Shown here: positions 5,928 to 6,882 of the stretch, piece after piece
Numbering within the stretch: the first letter of the stretch is position 1
Layout: every line of letters begins with the position of its first letter
From: Candidatus Omnitrophota bacterium
GTDB taxonomy: Bacteria; Omnitrophota; Omnitrophia; Omnitrophales; JACROU01
Assembly: GCA_016206875.1 (NCBI GenBank)
Contig: JACQQR010000285.1
Coordinates: 1-6,882, forward strand
Direction of reading: 5' to 3'
DNA: 6,882 nucleotides
Notes under the pieces: generated by a model
The model's input: only the letters and a program-made list of their open reading frames with translations
The model's database searches: none
What the model was told of the DNA's origin: nothing
Made by a program: the position numbers and the translations under genes

Positions 5928-5997
5928 TCGGTAGTGGGTAGACGGTAGTGGGTAGAAAAAAGCTTTCACTACCCACTACCCACTACCCACTACCGAC
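5927..5997. repeat. Heptad palindrome, copy 2 (between exonuclease and HAD genes)
   Basis: The left half is GTCGGTA, GTGGGTA, GACGGTA, GTGGGTA (5927-5954). The 15-nt core (5955-5969) contains AAAGCTTT. The right half is TACCCAC three times and then TACCGAC (5970-5997). The two 30-nt arms, 5926-5955 and 5969-5998, are inverted repeats with two mismatches. The element lies between convergent genes and provides or touches both stop codons: TAG 5925-5927 for the exonuclease (+) and TAG 5976-5978 for the HAD gene (-). A long stem like this could act as a bidirectional terminator or RNA-protecting hairpin, but no T-run is evident. Confidence 0.93.
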
Positions 5998-6689
5998 TGC
6001 ACTCGATGGCCGTTCACAATCGACAGAAACGTTTCGGTGGGTGAATAACCGGAGAGAATATGGTCCGGGCTCGAGCTTTCCATTTCTTCGCGTGAGGTGG
6101 CGCCGGTGAGCATGGCTATGGTTACGGCCCCTGAAGATTTTCCCGCTTCAATATCATGCGGTGTATCTCCGATGACAAAGGCTCGGTGAAACTTTTCATG
6201 AAATGGGATGAGTTTTTTCCCGCGCTCAATGCCTAAACGGGTGAGCTCGAAACGATTGGGCGAATCCGAACCAAATCCTCCAAACGAAAAAAATTTTCTC
6301 AAGCCCGCGCTTTGGAGTTTCAAAAAAGCGCTTTCACGAAAATTTCCTGTAGCCAGTCCAACAAGGACATGTTCGGAAACAGAGAGGATTTTTAATATCT
6401 CTACAATACCTTCAATGGGTTGGTAAGGCCGGATAGAGCGCGCTTCTTCTTCCATCATTTTCAAATAAGCCCTCTTGACACGAATCAGCTCATTTTCTGA
6501 AGGAATACGGCCAAGCCGGGACTGGAAAATCTCCCGAATAATGACCGGGTCTGTCTTGCCGGAGAATTCCAGGCCTTCCGAAGCGTTTTTTTCCTGATAT
6601 AAGCGTGCAAAAACCCTGTCGAACGCCTTGCGCCCCGCACCCCCGGATCGTGTGAGGGTGCCGTCAATGTCGAATAAAAGAATGTTCAT
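5976..6689 (-). CDS. HAD-superfamily hydrolase, phosphoglycolate-phosphatase-like
   Basis: A 237-residue cytosolic phosphatase of the haloacid dehalogenase superfamily. Motif I is LLFDIDGTL with nucleophile Asp7 and acid/base Asp9. Motif II is LATGN with Thr114. The motif III lysine is probably Lys158 or Lys159. Motif IV is VIGDTPHDIEAGKSSG with Asp175 and Asp179. The stretch of roughly 90 residues between motifs I and II is a helical cap of the C1 type, as in phosphoglycolate phosphatase and beta-phosphoglucomutase relatives; the substrate cannot be told. The ATG at 6689 is chosen because the Asp7 strand follows at once. An upstream ATG at 6716 would put the -10 box inside the gene and has no SD. 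The last seven residues (QSVVGSG) are encoded by the heptad palindrome, which also supplies the stop, so the native C-terminus may have been altered by that repeat. Confidence 0.87.
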   Translation of the reverse strand: MNILLFDIDGTLTRSGGAGRKAFDRVFARLYQEKNASEGLEFSGKTDPVIIREIFQSRLGRIPSENELIRVKRAYLKMMEEEARSIRPYQPIEGIVEILKILSVSEHVLVGLATGNFRESAFLKLQSAGLRKFFSFGGFGSDSPNRFELTRLGIERGKKLIPFHEKFHRAFVIGDTPHDIEAGKSSGAVTIAMLTGATSREEMESSSPDHILSGYSPTETFLSIVNGHRVQSVVGSG

Positions 6690-6699
6690 GTGAGGGCGG

Positions 6700-6708
6700 A
6701 TTATAGCA
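6700..6708 (-). promoter_or_regulatory. Extended -10 promoter of the HAD gene
   Basis: On the minus strand the sequence TGCTATAAT is a perfect extended -10 box (TGnTATAAT). It ends 10 nt before the ATG at 6689. Transcription would be expected to start about 2-4 nt before the ATG, and the intervening CCGCCCTCAC has no Shine-Dalgarno, so the mRNA may be leaderless. A TTGATA lies upstream but with a 21-nt spacer, too long for a good -35. Confidence 0.6.
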
Positions 6709-6770
6709 TTGCACATCAAAAAGTGTTATCAAAAATGGGCCGTTCCTTTGGGTGCAAAAGCGTAGCTGCT

Positions 6771-6870
6771 GCCCCTCTCCCTTGCGAAGCAGAGGGAGAG
6801 GGCCGGACGCGAAGCGCCGGGGTGAGGGTGTGGCCGCCGGCTAAACCCTCACCCTTAATCCCTCTCCCTT
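6771..6870. repeat. Cluster of nested hairpins, dispersed C/T-rich repeat family
   Basis: Three inverted repeats lie side by side. First, CCCTCTCCCTTGC (6773-6785) pairs with 6789-6802 around a GAA loop, with one bulged G. Second, CCGG-A-CGC (6803-6810) pairs with GCG-CCGG (6814-6820), again around GAA. Third, GGGTGAGGGT (6820-6829) pairs with ACCCTCACCC (6845-6854) across 15 nt. CCCTCTCCC recurs at 6860-6868 and can pair with the GGGAGAGGG at 6794-6802, so alternative folds exist. The left end shares 15 identical bases with 2814-2828. No coding region is seen from 6690 to 6882, and the cluster may continue past the window edge. Confidence 0.75.
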
Positions 6871-6882
6871 TCTCGCCTTCGG

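Overview
This 6.9 kb bacterial chromosomal window is of moderate GC. It holds eight protein-coding genes, one of them cut by the left edge, and several conspicuous intergenic palindromic repeats. I see no rRNA, tRNA, CRISPR array or transposase gene. Two Sec-type signal peptides, Shine-Dalgarno-led genes, a plant/PVC-like short isopropylmalate dehydratase and a high density of intergenic inverted repeats suggest an uncultured Gram-negative-type lineage. Omnitrophota or a PVC relative is only a guess; nothing here fixes the phylum.

Left part (1-2721, all + strand): the C-terminal part of a K+ channel with a TTTGFGD filter, then a small predicted secreted protein, then leuC and leuD. The last three are packed 10 nt and 1 nt apart and look like one transcription unit. 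LeuC and LeuD together form isopropylmalate isomerase of leucine biosynthesis. An intergenic stretch (2722-2925) with a perfect 18-bp-stem hairpin separates this unit from the next gene.

Middle part (2926-4720): a secreted beta-rich protein of unknown function (+) converges on, and overlaps by 8 bp, mutY (-), the adenine glycosylase that removes A opposite 8-oxoguanine.

Right part (4727-6882): two copies of an unusual palindrome bracket a two-gene unit of overlapping nuclease genes, a PIN-domain protein and a DEDDy (YprB-like) 3'-5' exonuclease. Each palindrome consists of four degenerate 7-bp repeats, a 15-nt AAAGCTTT-centred core, and four inverted 7-bp repeats. The second copy supplies the stop codons of both the exonuclease (+) and a HAD phosphatase (-). 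The HAD gene has an extended -10 promoter so close to its ATG that its mRNA may be leaderless. The right edge carries a cluster of hairpins related to the 2816-2854 palindrome.

The best candidate for something undescribed is the palindrome-bounded PIN/exonuclease cassette and the heptad palindrome itself.
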